Notes: generated by a model not told the origin, from the letters alone. A stretch of DNA of 54,627 bases from an uncultured Clostridia bacterium (GCA_944372505.1 CALVZK010000007.1:1-54627), one strand, 5' to 3'. Counted from the first letter of the stretch, positions 43,508-52,316 are shown. Program-made: numbers and translations.

Positions 43508-44875
43508 ATGGATAAGAATGAATTTTATAAAGTAGTGAATAAACTTATATTACCTCTCTTTACAGGATCTTTTATTGATGGTGAAGAACTTTCTTCAACC
43601 CGTGATAATGAAATTGCTTTTGGAAAAAGAAATTCTCTTTTAATTAAACCATCAAAACTTGACGAATATAGGTTAATATTAAAAAGAGGTCAACCGTTTC
43701 AAGCTTTTGAAATAAATCTTTTGAAATCAATTTTAGCTGAATTAAATAAAATATCTTTGCTTGATTTAAACGATGAAAGTTATATTTCAGCTTTACAATA
43801 TAATGCTATTGAAAAATCAATATGTGCTAGTATTAGTGATAGTGAAACAGCTAACACAATGTTTGGAATATTAACAGAACTTAGCAAATGGGCAGTAAGA
43901 ACATATGAAGGGCATAAAATCGCAATAGGAATTATAATTAATTTGGCAGTAGATTTAAGTGAGCAAGAGGAAAAATTAAACTATTCTCAAATTATGAATA
44001 AAGACTTTTTTGCTTTGCTTTCTGATGGTATTGATTCTTATATTGAATTTGACAAAAAGGGTAATTTTATTGGGTATACTCATACAAAAAGAGTAAAAAA
44101 AGTTCCAAGTATAGCTCCATATGAGTTTGAAATGGTAGCTAGGTATTGTAGCGAAAAACGTATAGGCATAGTTTTAACTAAAAATGGAGATTTTTTAATT
44201 TTTAAAAACAGAAATCTTCTTTTTGCCAAAAGAGCAGGTGGCTGGAATGTTTATTCTCACGAAGAAGTTATACAACTACTATCTTATAGAGGTAACTATT
44301 CTCTAAAGGATATTAGAAGATCAGTTTATTTTACTGCATTAGATACTTCATTCGCTTATACTGGGGGTTGCATCGTTTATTTAAATAAAGATCAAGTGGA
44401 ACAAGCTATAGCACACATTGATGCGAGGGATATTGTAGATGAAAAATATTTTGAAATAAAAAAGCAACAAGAACTTGAAAATGCAGGGAAATTATATAAT
44501 CTACAAACATTATCTTCAGTTGAGGCAACCTTTAATGTCTCTTATTCAACATTCTTACAACAACAAAATTGTGTAAAAGTTGAATGTATGCGAAAAATAA
44601 TTATGGGAAGACCTTTTCATGAATTAGGAAGAAAATTAAGACAAGAAATGGTAAGTATGGATGGTGCGACCGTAATAGATAGTGATGGGACTATAATTGC
44701 AGTAGGAGCGATATTAAAAATTGAAGCGGGTAGTGAAGGCGGTGGTAGACAGGCTGCTGCTACAACATTATCCAAATATGGAATAGCAATTAAAATTTCA
44801 CAAGATGGCATTTTGAAGGCTTTCTATCCAGATAGAAAAAATGGGAAAGTAAAAACATTGTTTACGGTAGGTTAA
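43508..44875 (+). CDS. DisA_N/DAC-fold protein (diadenylate cyclase-like)
   Basis: 455 soluble residues. The C-terminal 90 residues follow the strand-turn-helix layout of the diadenylate cyclase domain of DisA/CdaA: MDGATVIDSDGTIIAVGAIL with the catalytic DGA (385-387), then GSEGGGRQAAATTLSKYGIAIKISQDG. The GTRHR motif that binds ATP phosphates is replaced by GGGRQ (411-415), so only one Arg remains. The N-terminal 370 residues (AIGIIINL ... IGIVLTKNGDFLIF) look like a sensor region. Either a variant cyclase or a nucleotide sensor is possible. There is no Shine-Dalgarno; TATAGT ends 8 nt before the ATG and TTGTTT-N17-TATACT lies further upstream. It directly precedes rnpB. Confidence 0.65.
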   Translation: MDKNEFYKVVNKLILPLFTGSFIDGEELSSTRDNEIAFGKRNSLLIKPSKLDEYRLILKRGQPFQAFEINLLKSILAELNKISLLDLNDESYISALQYNAIEKSICASISDSETANTMFGILTELSKWAVRTYEGHKIAIGIIINLAVDLSEQEEKLNYSQIMNKDFFALLSDGIDSYIEFDKKGNFIGYTHTKRVKKVPSIAPYEFEMVARYCSEKRIGIVLTKNGDFLIFKNRNLLFAKRAGGWNVYSHEEVIQLLSYRGNYSLKDIRRSVYFTALDTSFAYTGGCIVYLNKDQVEQAIAHIDARDIVDEKYFEIKKQQELENAGKLYNLQTLSSVEATFNVSYSTFLQQQNCVKVECMRKIIMGRPFHELGRKLRQEMVSMDGATVIDSDGTIIAVGAILKIEAGSEGGGRQAAATTLSKYGIAIKISQDGILKAFYPDRKNGKVKTLFTVG

Positions 44876-44886
44876 AAGACTTTTGC

Positions 44887-44915
44887 TTGATTTTTTTCTT
44901 CTTATATGTTATAAT
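44887..44915 (+). promoter_or_regulatory. rnpB promoter
   Basis: TTGATT (44887-44892), 17 nt, TATAAT (44910-44915) with an extended TG; predicted start near 44921, at the base of P1. Confidence 0.8.
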
Positions 44916-44920
44916 GTAAG

Positions 44921-45246
44921 TAGTTATGCAGACAATCGCATCAATTTTGATGAGGAAAGTCCGAGCATCAAGAGAACTGGGTGCCGATTAACGGTCGGCG
45001 GAGGTGACTCTAGGGATAGTGCAACAGAAATAAACCGCCATGTATTTGGTAAGGATGGAAAGGTGGTGTAAGAGACCACCGCTTGTCTAGAAATAGATAA
45101 GGCTCTGTAAACCCCACCTGATGCAAGGTCAAAAGGACATATGCGCTTGTTCTCTCGCGTCCTTTAACGAACCGCTTGAGCATTTTGGTAACAAAATGCC
45201 TAGATAGATGATTGTCGAATACAGAACTCGGCTTATAGCATAACTA
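44921..45246 (+). ncRNA. rnpB: RNase P RNA, bacterial class A
   Basis: Catalytic RNA of the tRNA 5'-processing enzyme. The conserved cores are visible: GAGGAAAGTCCGAGC (CR-I), AGTGCAACAGAAATAAACCGCC, GGTAAGGATGGAAAGG, the GTAAACCCCACC element (CR-IV), and ACAGAACTCGGCTTATAG (CR-V). P1 pairs TAGTTATGC (44921-44929) with GCATAACTA (45238-45246). The architecture is ancestral class A, as in Clostridia, not the Bacillus class B form. Confidence 0.95.
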
Positions 45247-45270
45247 ACCGACCTTGAGTCGGTTTTTTTA
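45246..45270 (+). terminator. rnpB terminator
   Basis: AACCGAC / GTCGGTT stem, 5-nt loop, seven Ts; it begins at the end of P1. Confidence 0.92.
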
Positions 45271-45312
45271 TTTTAAATGTTTAAATATTTTTTTATTGTC
45301 AATAATTTTTTT

Positions 45313-46542
45313 ATGAATAAAAAAGAATATATAGAAAAACTTGAAAATCTTATTTTAAATAAAATTATATATCATGCTCCTAATGTTAAAGATAGTAATA
45401 TTGATTTTGCTTTACTAGATGCAGTAGGGATAGATACAAAATATCCTATTTTTATTTTTAATAAAGTTATGGATAATATATATTATAAGGCTTTTAAAAA
45501 AGCAAAAGAAAAAGCAGAATTTAATTTAATTTTATTTAAAAAACCTTTAATAAATAATAATAAACTTAAAACTTTAAATAAGACATTTGTATTTTCTTTA
45601 GATGAAATAGGCAGTTCTCTTATATATAATCTAGATGCTTTAAATATTAATTATGTGGCTCATAGTAACTATAAAATTAATGATAAAAAATTTGAATATA
45701 TTAAAATAAATCAAAAGTCTATAACTTTGGATTATATTCCATATTATAAAACTAAGGTCATTAAAGATAATGGTATAATTTTTAATATTACCAATTTTTT
45801 GTTAAATGGTAAAAATTATTTAATAAAATTTACTAATACTACAAAAAATATTATAAAAGCTTCTTTTGAAATAAATATACCATTGCCAAGAGGTTATTAT
45901 TCTTATAAAAAAGATTTAAATTGTGTAGAAATTGAAAATTTAACTTCTTTTCAAAAAGCATATTTTAATTATCATTTTAAAAATGCAAAAATTAGATTTT
46001 CTACTTTAGATGGAATAGAAAGTTGCACTTATGCATGTATTAACTTTTATGGAGAAATTGAATTATATCCTCAACAAACTAAAACTTGTTATTTCAATTA
46101 TGGTGAAAATAGATATTTATTAACAAATCCTAAAGATATCAAATATTTTTTTGAACTATCACAAATAAAAATGAACGAAATTTTTAATATTAAAATTTCT
46201 TCACACGATAAATTATTTGATGATAATTTTAATCGCTATTTGCCTAGAAAAATATGGGAAAACTGGCTAAATAATGAAATTGACGAAAAAAGTGAAAATG
46301 ATTGGTTAAAAAATAAACAAAATATTGTCTCTTTTGATGGTAAATCTGCTAAAATAAATGAAAATTTTAAAGGATTAAAAGAGGTCCGTTTCTTTAGAAA
46401 TTGCAAGTGGAAGAGAGTTTTTATTGTTCATAATAATTCAACATATTTATTTGCAGATAAAATAAAATATTTTAACTATACTTTAATTACTAATGAAATT
46501 TTTAATAAAAATGATGAAATTTACTTGTCTTTTGCTAGTTAG
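45313..46542 (+). CDS. Unrecognised protein (409 aa)
   Basis: I do not recognise this gene. From ATG 45313 it encodes 409 soluble residues, extremely rich in Asn, Lys, Ile, Tyr and Phe. An in-frame ATG at 45277 would add a hydrophobic stretch read from the AT-rich sequence after the rnpB terminator and is less likely. Residues about 120-270 alternate in a beta-sandwich-like pattern (GKNYLIKFTNTTKNIIKASFEINIPLP); the C-terminal part is also beta-rich (FRNCKWKRVFIVHNNSTYLFADKI). No signal peptide, membrane helix or catalytic motif is evident. There is no Shine-Dalgarno. Its coding length and frame are convincing despite the low complexity. Confidence 0.75.
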   Translation: MNKKEYIEKLENLILNKIIYHAPNVKDSNIDFALLDAVGIDTKYPIFIFNKVMDNIYYKAFKKAKEKAEFNLILFKKPLINNNKLKTLNKTFVFSLDEIGSSLIYNLDALNINYVAHSNYKINDKKFEYIKINQKSITLDYIPYYKTKVIKDNGIIFNITNFLLNGKNYLIKFTNTTKNIIKASFEINIPLPRGYYSYKKDLNCVEIENLTSFQKAYFNYHFKNAKIRFSTLDGIESCTYACINFYGEIELYPQQTKTCYFNYGENRYLLTNPKDIKYFFELSQIKMNEIFNIKISSHDKLFDDNFNRYLPRKIWENWLNNEIDEKSENDWLKNKQNIVSFDGKSAKINENFKGLKEVRFFRNCKWKRVFIVHNNSTYLFADKIKYFNYTLITNEIFNKNDEIYLSFAS

Positions 46543-46553
46543 TATAGTAAAAT
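46525..46553 (+). promoter_or_regulatory. rarA promoter
   Basis: TTGTCT (46525-46530), 17 nt, TAAAAT (46548-46553). Ten nucleotides separate the -10 from the ATG at 46564, so the leader would be about 4 nt; no Shine-Dalgarno. Confidence 0.5.
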
Positions 46554-46563
46554 TATTTTTGTT

Positions 46564-47835
46564 ATGAGTAGTACTAATAGAATACCTCTTGCCGAAAGGA
46601 TGAGACCTAAAACATTTGAAGATTTTGTTGGTCAAAAACATATTGTTGGCGAAAATTCTTTACTTTACAGAGCTATTAAGTTTGGAACGCTTGGTAGTTG
46701 TATTTTTTATGGTCCTCCAGGAACTGGTAAAACTACTCTTGCTAATATTATTGCAACTTATTTAAAAGCTAATTATTTCAAACTCAACGCAGTTACAAAT
46801 GGAGTTAATGATGCCAAAAACATTATTGAAAGAGCCAGAAGTGATAAGGCTTTATTAGGAATTGATACTTTTTTAATATTAGATGAGTGTCATCGTTGGA
46901 ATAAAGCTCAATCAGATTGTGTGTTAGAGGCAATAGAAGATGGTTCTATATTTTTTATTGGAACTACAACAGAAAATCCTTATACTTCTATGACAAGAGC
47001 AATTGTGTCTAGATGTAGAATTTTTGAATTTAAATCTCTTTCTTTTGAAGATATAAAAAGCGCCATGAATAAAGCTTTATTAGATAAAGAAAATGGCTTA
47101 GGAAATATAAATGTAAAAATTGATGATAATGCATTAAATTATCTTTGTAGTGCATGTGGAGGCGATTTAAGAAACGCCTTAAATAGTTTAGAACTTGCAG
47201 TGATGACGAGTAAAGTAGATAAAAGTCAAAATGTACATATTGATTTAAATACTGCTATGCAATCAACGGATAGAAAAGCATTATCTATGGATGAAAATAT
47301 GTATTATGATTTTTTATCTGCATTTTGTAAAAGTTTAAGAGGTTGTGATGTTGAAGGGGCTTTATATTATAGTCAAAGACTTATTAAAGCTGGTTGTGAT
47401 CCGATGATTATTGCTAGAAGACTTGTAGCTCATTCTTCTGAAGACGTTGGAATGGCAGATTCAAATGCATTACTTTTATCAACAAGTGCAATGTATGCTG
47501 TTGAAAAAATGGGATTGCCTGAAGGTTTGATTCCTCTTACTCATGCGATTATTTATGTTTGTGAAGCAGAAAAGTCAAATTCTGTAATAAAAGCTCTTAA
47601 TATGGCTGAAAATGATGCAATAAACTTTACTGATAATAATATCCCTAATCATTTAAAGAATCATCCAAGTACAAATAATGATGGACATGGCAAATATAAA
47701 TATCCGCATGATTATGGTGGATATGTAAAACAACAATATATGCCAGATTCGTTAAAAGATAGAGTGTATTATTATCCAAGTAAAAATGGAAAAGAAAAAA
47801 ATTTGATTAGAAAAAAATTTAGAGGAGAAAAATAG
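46564..47835 (+). CDS. rarA: Replication-associated recombination protein RarA (MgsA)
   Basis: 423-residue AAA+ clamp-loader-like ATPase acting at stalled replication forks. It begins IPLAERMRPKTFEDFVGQKHI, the family opening. Walker A is GPPGTGKTT (near residue 56), Walker B LDECHRWNKAQ (DECH where most have DEIH), and sensor 1 is GTTTENP. The C-terminal tetramerisation domain runs SEDVGMADSNALLL ... HDYGGYVKQQYMPD. The length is normal. Confidence 0.96.
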   Translation: MSSTNRIPLAERMRPKTFEDFVGQKHIVGENSLLYRAIKFGTLGSCIFYGPPGTGKTTLANIIATYLKANYFKLNAVTNGVNDAKNIIERARSDKALLGIDTFLILDECHRWNKAQSDCVLEAIEDGSIFFIGTTTENPYTSMTRAIVSRCRIFEFKSLSFEDIKSAMNKALLDKENGLGNINVKIDDNALNYLCSACGGDLRNALNSLELAVMTSKVDKSQNVHIDLNTAMQSTDRKALSMDENMYYDFLSAFCKSLRGCDVEGALYYSQRLIKAGCDPMIIARRLVAHSSEDVGMADSNALLLSTSAMYAVEKMGLPEGLIPLTHAIIYVCEAEKSNSVIKALNMAENDAINFTDNNIPNHLKNHPSTNNDGHGKYKYPHDYGGYVKQQYMPDSLKDRVYYYPSKNGKEKNLIRKKFRGEK

Positions 47836-48906
47836 ATGTTTGGATTTAGGAGTGACGGTAAAAAAGTTAAAAATATGAATATTATTGAAAAAGCTGAACC
47901 ATTTTTTATGCCACAACGTATAGATGCAGTAAACTATACAACAATTAAAGTACCCTGTGCTAAATTAGATGAATTTATCGCTCGTGAAAGAAGAAATGGT
48001 ATTTCATATAGTTATATGCATCTTGTTATCGCCACAATTGTTAGGGTTATATATATTAGAAAAAAACTTAATCGATTTGTTATGAGAGGAAGTATTTACC
48101 AAAGAAACACTTTAACTATTTCTATGGATATAAAGAAGAAATTAGATGATGAATCCGATTCGATTACTTTAAAATTTTTCTTTACTGGTAGAGAAAGCAT
48201 TGATGAAATAAAGAAAATAATTGATGATGAAATTGCCAAGAATTTACAAGAGAATGAAGTTCATAAAACAACAAAAGTCGCTGGTAAATTTTGTAAATTA
48301 CCGGATTTCTTGTTTAGATGGGCTATGGCTTTGGTAAGATTTTTAGATCGTCATGGAATGCTTCCAAAAAGTTTAATTAAAGCTTCTCCATTTCATACAA
48401 GCTGCTTTATTACAAATTTAAAATCTATAAAACTCGGACATATTTATCATCATCTTTATAATTTTGGTACAACAACAATTTTTGCTTCTATGGGAAAAGA
48501 ACAAATGGAACCATATATTGAAAATAATAAGGAATTAAAAATAGGTAAATTCATGAATATAGGTATGAGTTTAGATGAAAGAATAGCAGATGGACTTTAT
48601 ATGGGAAAAAGTTTAAAATTAGTCATGGATTTATTAGGGAATCCTGATACTTTAAAAGAGAAATTGCCTGATGATGGCTCTATACCAAAAAAACTTATTA
48701 AAAGAAAATCTAAAAAATCGAAAATAAAGAAAGTTAAAGAAAAAAAATCAAAAGATAAAAGTAAGAAAAAAATTAAGCCTATTAAAAATAAACAAAAGCA
48801 TGATGAAAAGTTAAAGAAAGCTAATTTAAAAAAACAGAAAAAATTATTAAGAGAAAAATCAAAAATAGATGAAAAGTTAATTAATATAGAAAATGATTTA
48901 AAATAA
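47836..48906 (+). CDS. E2-like acyltransferase (CAT fold) with a basic tail
   Basis: 356 residues. Residues about 10-275 belong to the chloramphenicol acetyltransferase/2-oxoacid dehydrogenase E2 catalytic fold, in a stand-alone form common in Clostridia. It has no lipoyl or E1/E3-binding domain. Typical segments are FFMPQRIDAVNYTTIKV, SPFHTSCFITNLKSIKLGHIYHHLYNFGTT and MNIGMSLDERIADGLYMGKSLKLV. The canonical HxxxDG active site reads DERIADG, without the His. The last 80 residues are almost purely Lys with some Ser, Ile and Asp, suggesting nucleic-acid or membrane-surface association. GGAG precedes the ATG, directly after rarA. Confidence 0.82.
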   Translation: MFGFRSDGKKVKNMNIIEKAEPFFMPQRIDAVNYTTIKVPCAKLDEFIARERRNGISYSYMHLVIATIVRVIYIRKKLNRFVMRGSIYQRNTLTISMDIKKKLDDESDSITLKFFFTGRESIDEIKKIIDDEIAKNLQENEVHKTTKVAGKFCKLPDFLFRWAMALVRFLDRHGMLPKSLIKASPFHTSCFITNLKSIKLGHIYHHLYNFGTTTIFASMGKEQMEPYIENNKELKIGKFMNIGMSLDERIADGLYMGKSLKLVMDLLGNPDTLKEKLPDDGSIPKKLIKRKSKKSKIKKVKEKKSKDKSKKKIKPIKNKQKHDEKLKKANLKKQKKLLREKSKIDEKLINIENDLK

Positions 48907-48935
48907 AAAAGAAAATATTTGCTATTTTCTTTTTT
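48905..48935 (+). terminator. Terminator after the E2-like gene
   Basis: 13-bp AT-rich stem AAAAAAGAAAATA / TATTTTCTTTTTT, 5-nt loop. Confidence 0.7.
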
Positions 48936-48963
48936 ATTATGGTAATATATAAGGGGGAGTTTT

Positions 48964-49269
48964 ATGAAATCTATTATTTATTTTATTTTAGCAGTATTGA
49001 CAATAGTTTATGTTGGTTTTTTATGTTATGTAAATATTGCTGGTGATTTTACAGGTGTATTAAAATATATTTCAGTTTATGGGGGGCTAGGTATTGCTCT
49101 TTTGTATGCAGCTATTAATTTTTTTGGCAATCCATTAAAAATTGTTTTTTTTATTTTATTAATTTTATCTGTTGTTGTTTTAATTTTAACAATTGCTATA
49201 CCAGATGTTTTCAGAGATCTTTTGGGTATAGAAGAAAATACTAAAACCTTTATTAATTTATTGAAATAA
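48964..49269 (+). CDS. Small membrane protein (101 aa)
   Basis: 101 residues with three hydrophobic helices (about 4-24, 32-52 and 55-78) and a polar C-terminus (EENTKTFINLLK). No family recognised. A strong GGGGGAG Shine-Dalgarno precedes it. It lies 9 nt upstream of polA and is probably co-transcribed with it. Confidence 0.75.
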   Translation: MKSIIYFILAVLTIVYVGFLCYVNIAGDFTGVLKYISVYGGLGIALLYAAINFFGNPLKIVFFILLILSVVVLILTIAIPDVFRDLLGIEENTKTFINLLK

Positions 49270-49278
49270 GAGGAGAAA

Positions 49279-51780
49279 ATGGATAAATTACTATTAATCG
49301 ATGGAAACAGCATAGCAAATAGGGCTTATTATGCTCTACCTTTTTTGTCTAATCATAAAGGAGAACCTTCAGGTGCAGTTTTTGGATTTGCTAATATTTT
49401 AATAAAATTAATTCAACAAACTATGCCTTCTCACATAATTGTTGCTTTTGATCATGCTAGAAAAACATTTCGTAACAATTTATTTAAAGATTATAAAATG
49501 CAGAGAAAACCGTCTCCGCCGGAATTAATTTCTCAATTGCAAGAAATAAAAAACATGTTAAAAATTATGGATATCAAAGTTTTTGAATCTTCTGGAATAG
49601 AAGCAGATGATATCATAGGGACCATATCTAAAAAATATACTGGTGAAAAATTTATCTTAACTGGTGATAGAGATTTATTGCAATTAATTGATAAATGTAC
49701 TACTGTTTGGTTAACTAAAAAGGGCGTTTCTGAAGTTGATAAAATTGATGAATGTAAATTGTTTGAATCATATAATTTAAGACCTTTTCAAATTGTTGAG
49801 TTGAAAGGACTGATGGGAGATAGTTCTGATAATATTCCGGGAGTAAAAGGTGTTGGTGAAAAGACAGCACTAGATCTTTTGAAAAAATTTAACAATATAG
49901 AAAACATTTATACAAATATTGAAAATATAACTGGAAAGTTAAAGGAAAAATTACTGCAAGATAAGGAAATGGCTTTTTTGTCAAAAAAACTTGCAACAAT
50001 TAAGACAGATTGTGATTTAGATTTTAATATAAAAGATTGTAAGTTAATTTTTCCATTTACAGAAAAAGTTTATAATTACTTTAAAGATTGGGATTTTTCT
50101 TCTATAACTAAAAATAAGGAAATTTTTGATTTTTCTCAAACTGAAATAATTACTGAAAATACTGTACAAAATATTAATTTGTCATATGAAATTTTGAAAA
50201 AAATCAATAATTTTAAATTCAAATATTTTTGTTATGATTTAAAAAATTTACAAATTTATTTTGATAACAAAGTTTACTATCTTTCTACAAACTTTGATAT
50301 GTTTACTAACAATATATCTATAGAGGATTTTTGTTTTAATTTAAAAAATATATTTGAAGATGAAAATATATTAAAAATTACAAAAAATGCTAAAGATGAT
50401 ATGCATATCTTATCCCAATTTAATATAAATTTAAAAAATTTTTTTGATCTGTCAGTTGCAGAATATGTAGTTAATGCAGGTTTAAAATCTCAATTAGAAA
50501 ATTTAAAATTATTTAATTATATCTCTTTTATGGAAGATGTAATAAAAGACATAAATGATAATAAATTAAATTTTATTTTTGAAAATATTGAAGTTCCTTT
50601 AATTAACATTCTTTTTAGTATGGAACGTGCTGGTTTTAAACTTAACAATGATAAATTAAAGTTATTGGATAAAGAGTTTTGTGAAAAAATAGAAAAAATT
50701 ACTCAAAATATTTATCAAGAAGCGGGAGAAAAATTTAATATTAATTCTCCAAAACAAGTTGCAAATATTTTATTTGAGAAATTAGGAATTAAGACTTATA
50801 ATAATAAAAAATTATCAACCAGTGCTGATGTGTTAAACGAATTGAAATTTATTCCTATTGTAAATGATATTTTATTATTTCGTAAGTATGCAAAAATTAA
50901 AAATACTTATATCGATGTTTATAGTAAACTTTGTCAGTTAAATGGTAATATAATTCATACTACTTTTAATCAAACTTTAACAAGCACTGGTAGACTATCT
51001 AGTAGCGAACCTAATTTGCAAAATATCCCTACCAGAGATGATATTGGCAAAAATTTAAGAACTATTTTTATATCTAAATTCAATAATGGTAAAATAATTT
51101 CCGCTGACTACAATCAAATTGAGTTAAGACTGCTTGCAGATATGTCAGGGGAGGAGGAATTAATTAAATCTTATAAAGAAGGCAAAGATATCCATACTAT
51201 AACAGCATCACAAATCTTTAATGTTCCTGTAGACCAAGTTACAGAAAGTGAAAGAAGAGATGCTAAAGCAGTAAATTTTGGAATTATATATGGTATAAGT
51301 GATTATGGATTATCCCAAAATATTAAAAGTACTAGAGCAAAAGCAAAGGATTATATAAACTCTTATTTTACTAGATATCCGTTAGTTAAAAAATTTATGG
51401 AAGAAAATGTGAAATTTGCAAAGTTAAAAGGATTTTCTGTTACAAAATTTGGTAGAATTCGCAGAATTCCCGAAATTTCTTCTTCCAAATTTAACATTCG
51501 TACTTTTGGCGAAAGAGTAGCAATGAACATGCCATTACAGGGTACAGCTTCGGATATTATCAAACTTGCAATGATAAAAGTTTATAATTCATTGAAAAAA
51601 TCTAACTTAAAAAGTCAACTCATATTACAAATACATGATGAATTGATTATAGATACTTTTCCAGGAGAAGAAAATAAAGTTATATCTATTTTAAAAAATG
51701 AAATGGAGAATGTAGTTAAATTAGAAGTTCCTCTTATTGTCAATATAGGGGTAGGAAACAATTTATTTGAATGTAAATAA
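49279..51780 (+). CDS. polA: DNA polymerase I
   Basis: 833 residues. The 5'-3' exonuclease domain (1 to about 280) has the acidic sites of LIDGNSIANRAYYA, AFDHARKTFR, EADDIIGT and GDSSDNIPGVKGVGEKTA. The central 3'-5' exonuclease-like domain (about 300-450) is degenerate: YDLKNL (D320) stands where the DxE metal motif belongs. The polymerase domain has motif A SADYNQIELR (D610), motif B RRDAKAVNFGIIYG, and motif C QIHDELI (H786-D787-E788). It should fill gaps and remove primers without proofreading. GAGGAG precedes the ATG. Confidence 0.98.
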   Translation: MDKLLLIDGNSIANRAYYALPFLSNHKGEPSGAVFGFANILIKLIQQTMPSHIIVAFDHARKTFRNNLFKDYKMQRKPSPPELISQLQEIKNMLKIMDIKVFESSGIEADDIIGTISKKYTGEKFILTGDRDLLQLIDKCTTVWLTKKGVSEVDKIDECKLFESYNLRPFQIVELKGLMGDSSDNIPGVKGVGEKTALDLLKKFNNIENIYTNIENITGKLKEKLLQDKEMAFLSKKLATIKTDCDLDFNIKDCKLIFPFTEKVYNYFKDWDFSSITKNKEIFDFSQTEIITENTVQNINLSYEILKKINNFKFKYFCYDLKNLQIYFDNKVYYLSTNFDMFTNNISIEDFCFNLKNIFEDENILKITKNAKDDMHILSQFNINLKNFFDLSVAEYVVNAGLKSQLENLKLFNYISFMEDVIKDINDNKLNFIFENIEVPLINILFSMERAGFKLNNDKLKLLDKEFCEKIEKITQNIYQEAGEKFNINSPKQVANILFEKLGIKTYNNKKLSTSADVLNELKFIPIVNDILLFRKYAKIKNTYIDVYSKLCQLNGNIIHTTFNQTLTSTGRLSSSEPNLQNIPTRDDIGKNLRTIFISKFNNGKIISADYNQIELRLLADMSGEEELIKSYKEGKDIHTITASQIFNVPVDQVTESERRDAKAVNFGIIYGISDYGLSQNIKSTRAKAKDYINSYFTRYPLVKKFMEENVKFAKLKGFSVTKFGRIRRIPEISSSKFNIRTFGERVAMNMPLQGTASDIIKLAMIKVYNSLKKSNLKSQLILQIHDELIIDTFPGEENKVISILKNEMENVVKLEVPLIVNIGVGNNLFECK

Positions 51781-51855
51781 TATTTTTTTCATATTTAAAT
51801 ATTATTTCAAATGATAAAATAAAATTTATTTAAGCTTATTTTTTTTAAAAAATAT

Positions 51856-51884
51856 TTGACTAAAAATTTAATAGATATTATACT
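51856..51884 (+). promoter_or_regulatory. ruvX promoter
   Basis: TTGACT (51856-51861), 17 nt, TATACT (51879-51884). The expected transcript start falls at the GGAG Shine-Dalgarno, giving a leader of about 9 nt. Confidence 0.72.
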
Positions 51885-51899
51885 AATATTGGAGATGGG

Positions 51900-52316
51900 A
51901 TGCAAAATTATAGGAAAATGGGCATTGACTATGGAGATAAACGGATTGGCATTGCTTTAAGTGATCCTCTTTGTGTAATCTGTAGCCCTTTTGAGGTCTT
52001 TAAGAATATAAGCGAAAAATCTTCTCTAGAACATATTGACAAAATAATTAAAGATTATAATGTTGATGAAGTTGTAATGGGATTACCCCTAAACATGGAC
52101 GGCTCTGAAGGAGAGAGGGCCTTAATTCATAAAGAATTCGGTCAAAAGATTGCTGATTTTTCTAACGTTAAAGTGCATTTTATTGATGAGCGCTTAACCT
52201 CGGCTGAAGCAGAAGAAATTTTAATTTCGAGTGGGGTTAGAAGGGAAAAGCGAAAGGAACTCATAGATAAAATTTCAGCACAAATTATTTTGCAAACATT
52301 TATTAATAATTTATAA
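51900..52316 (+). CDS. ruvX: Holliday-junction resolvase-like RuvX (YqgF)
   Basis: 138 residues; RNase H-fold nuclease implicated in 16S rRNA 5'-end maturation. It shows GIDYGDKRIGIALSDPL (catalytic Asp), VVMGLPLNMDGSEG and the late FIDERLTSAEAEEIL motif with its acidic residues. I kept the ATG 5 nt after GGAG; a later in-frame Met (51918) would cut the first beta-strand. A ruvX-DUF1292 pair matches Bacillus yrrK-yrzB. Confidence 0.95.
   Translation: MQNYRKMGIDYGDKRIGIALSDPLCVICSPFEVFKNISEKSSLEHIDKIIKDYNVDEVVMGLPLNMDGSEGERALIHKEFGQKIADFSNVKVHFIDERLTSAEAEEILISSGVRREKRKELIDKISAQIILQTFINNL

Noticed and set aside
44883..45071. Open frame of 62 codons at the start of the rnpB region
   Set aside because: It lies mostly within the class A RNase P RNA, whose conserved cores and P1 pairing explain the sequence.
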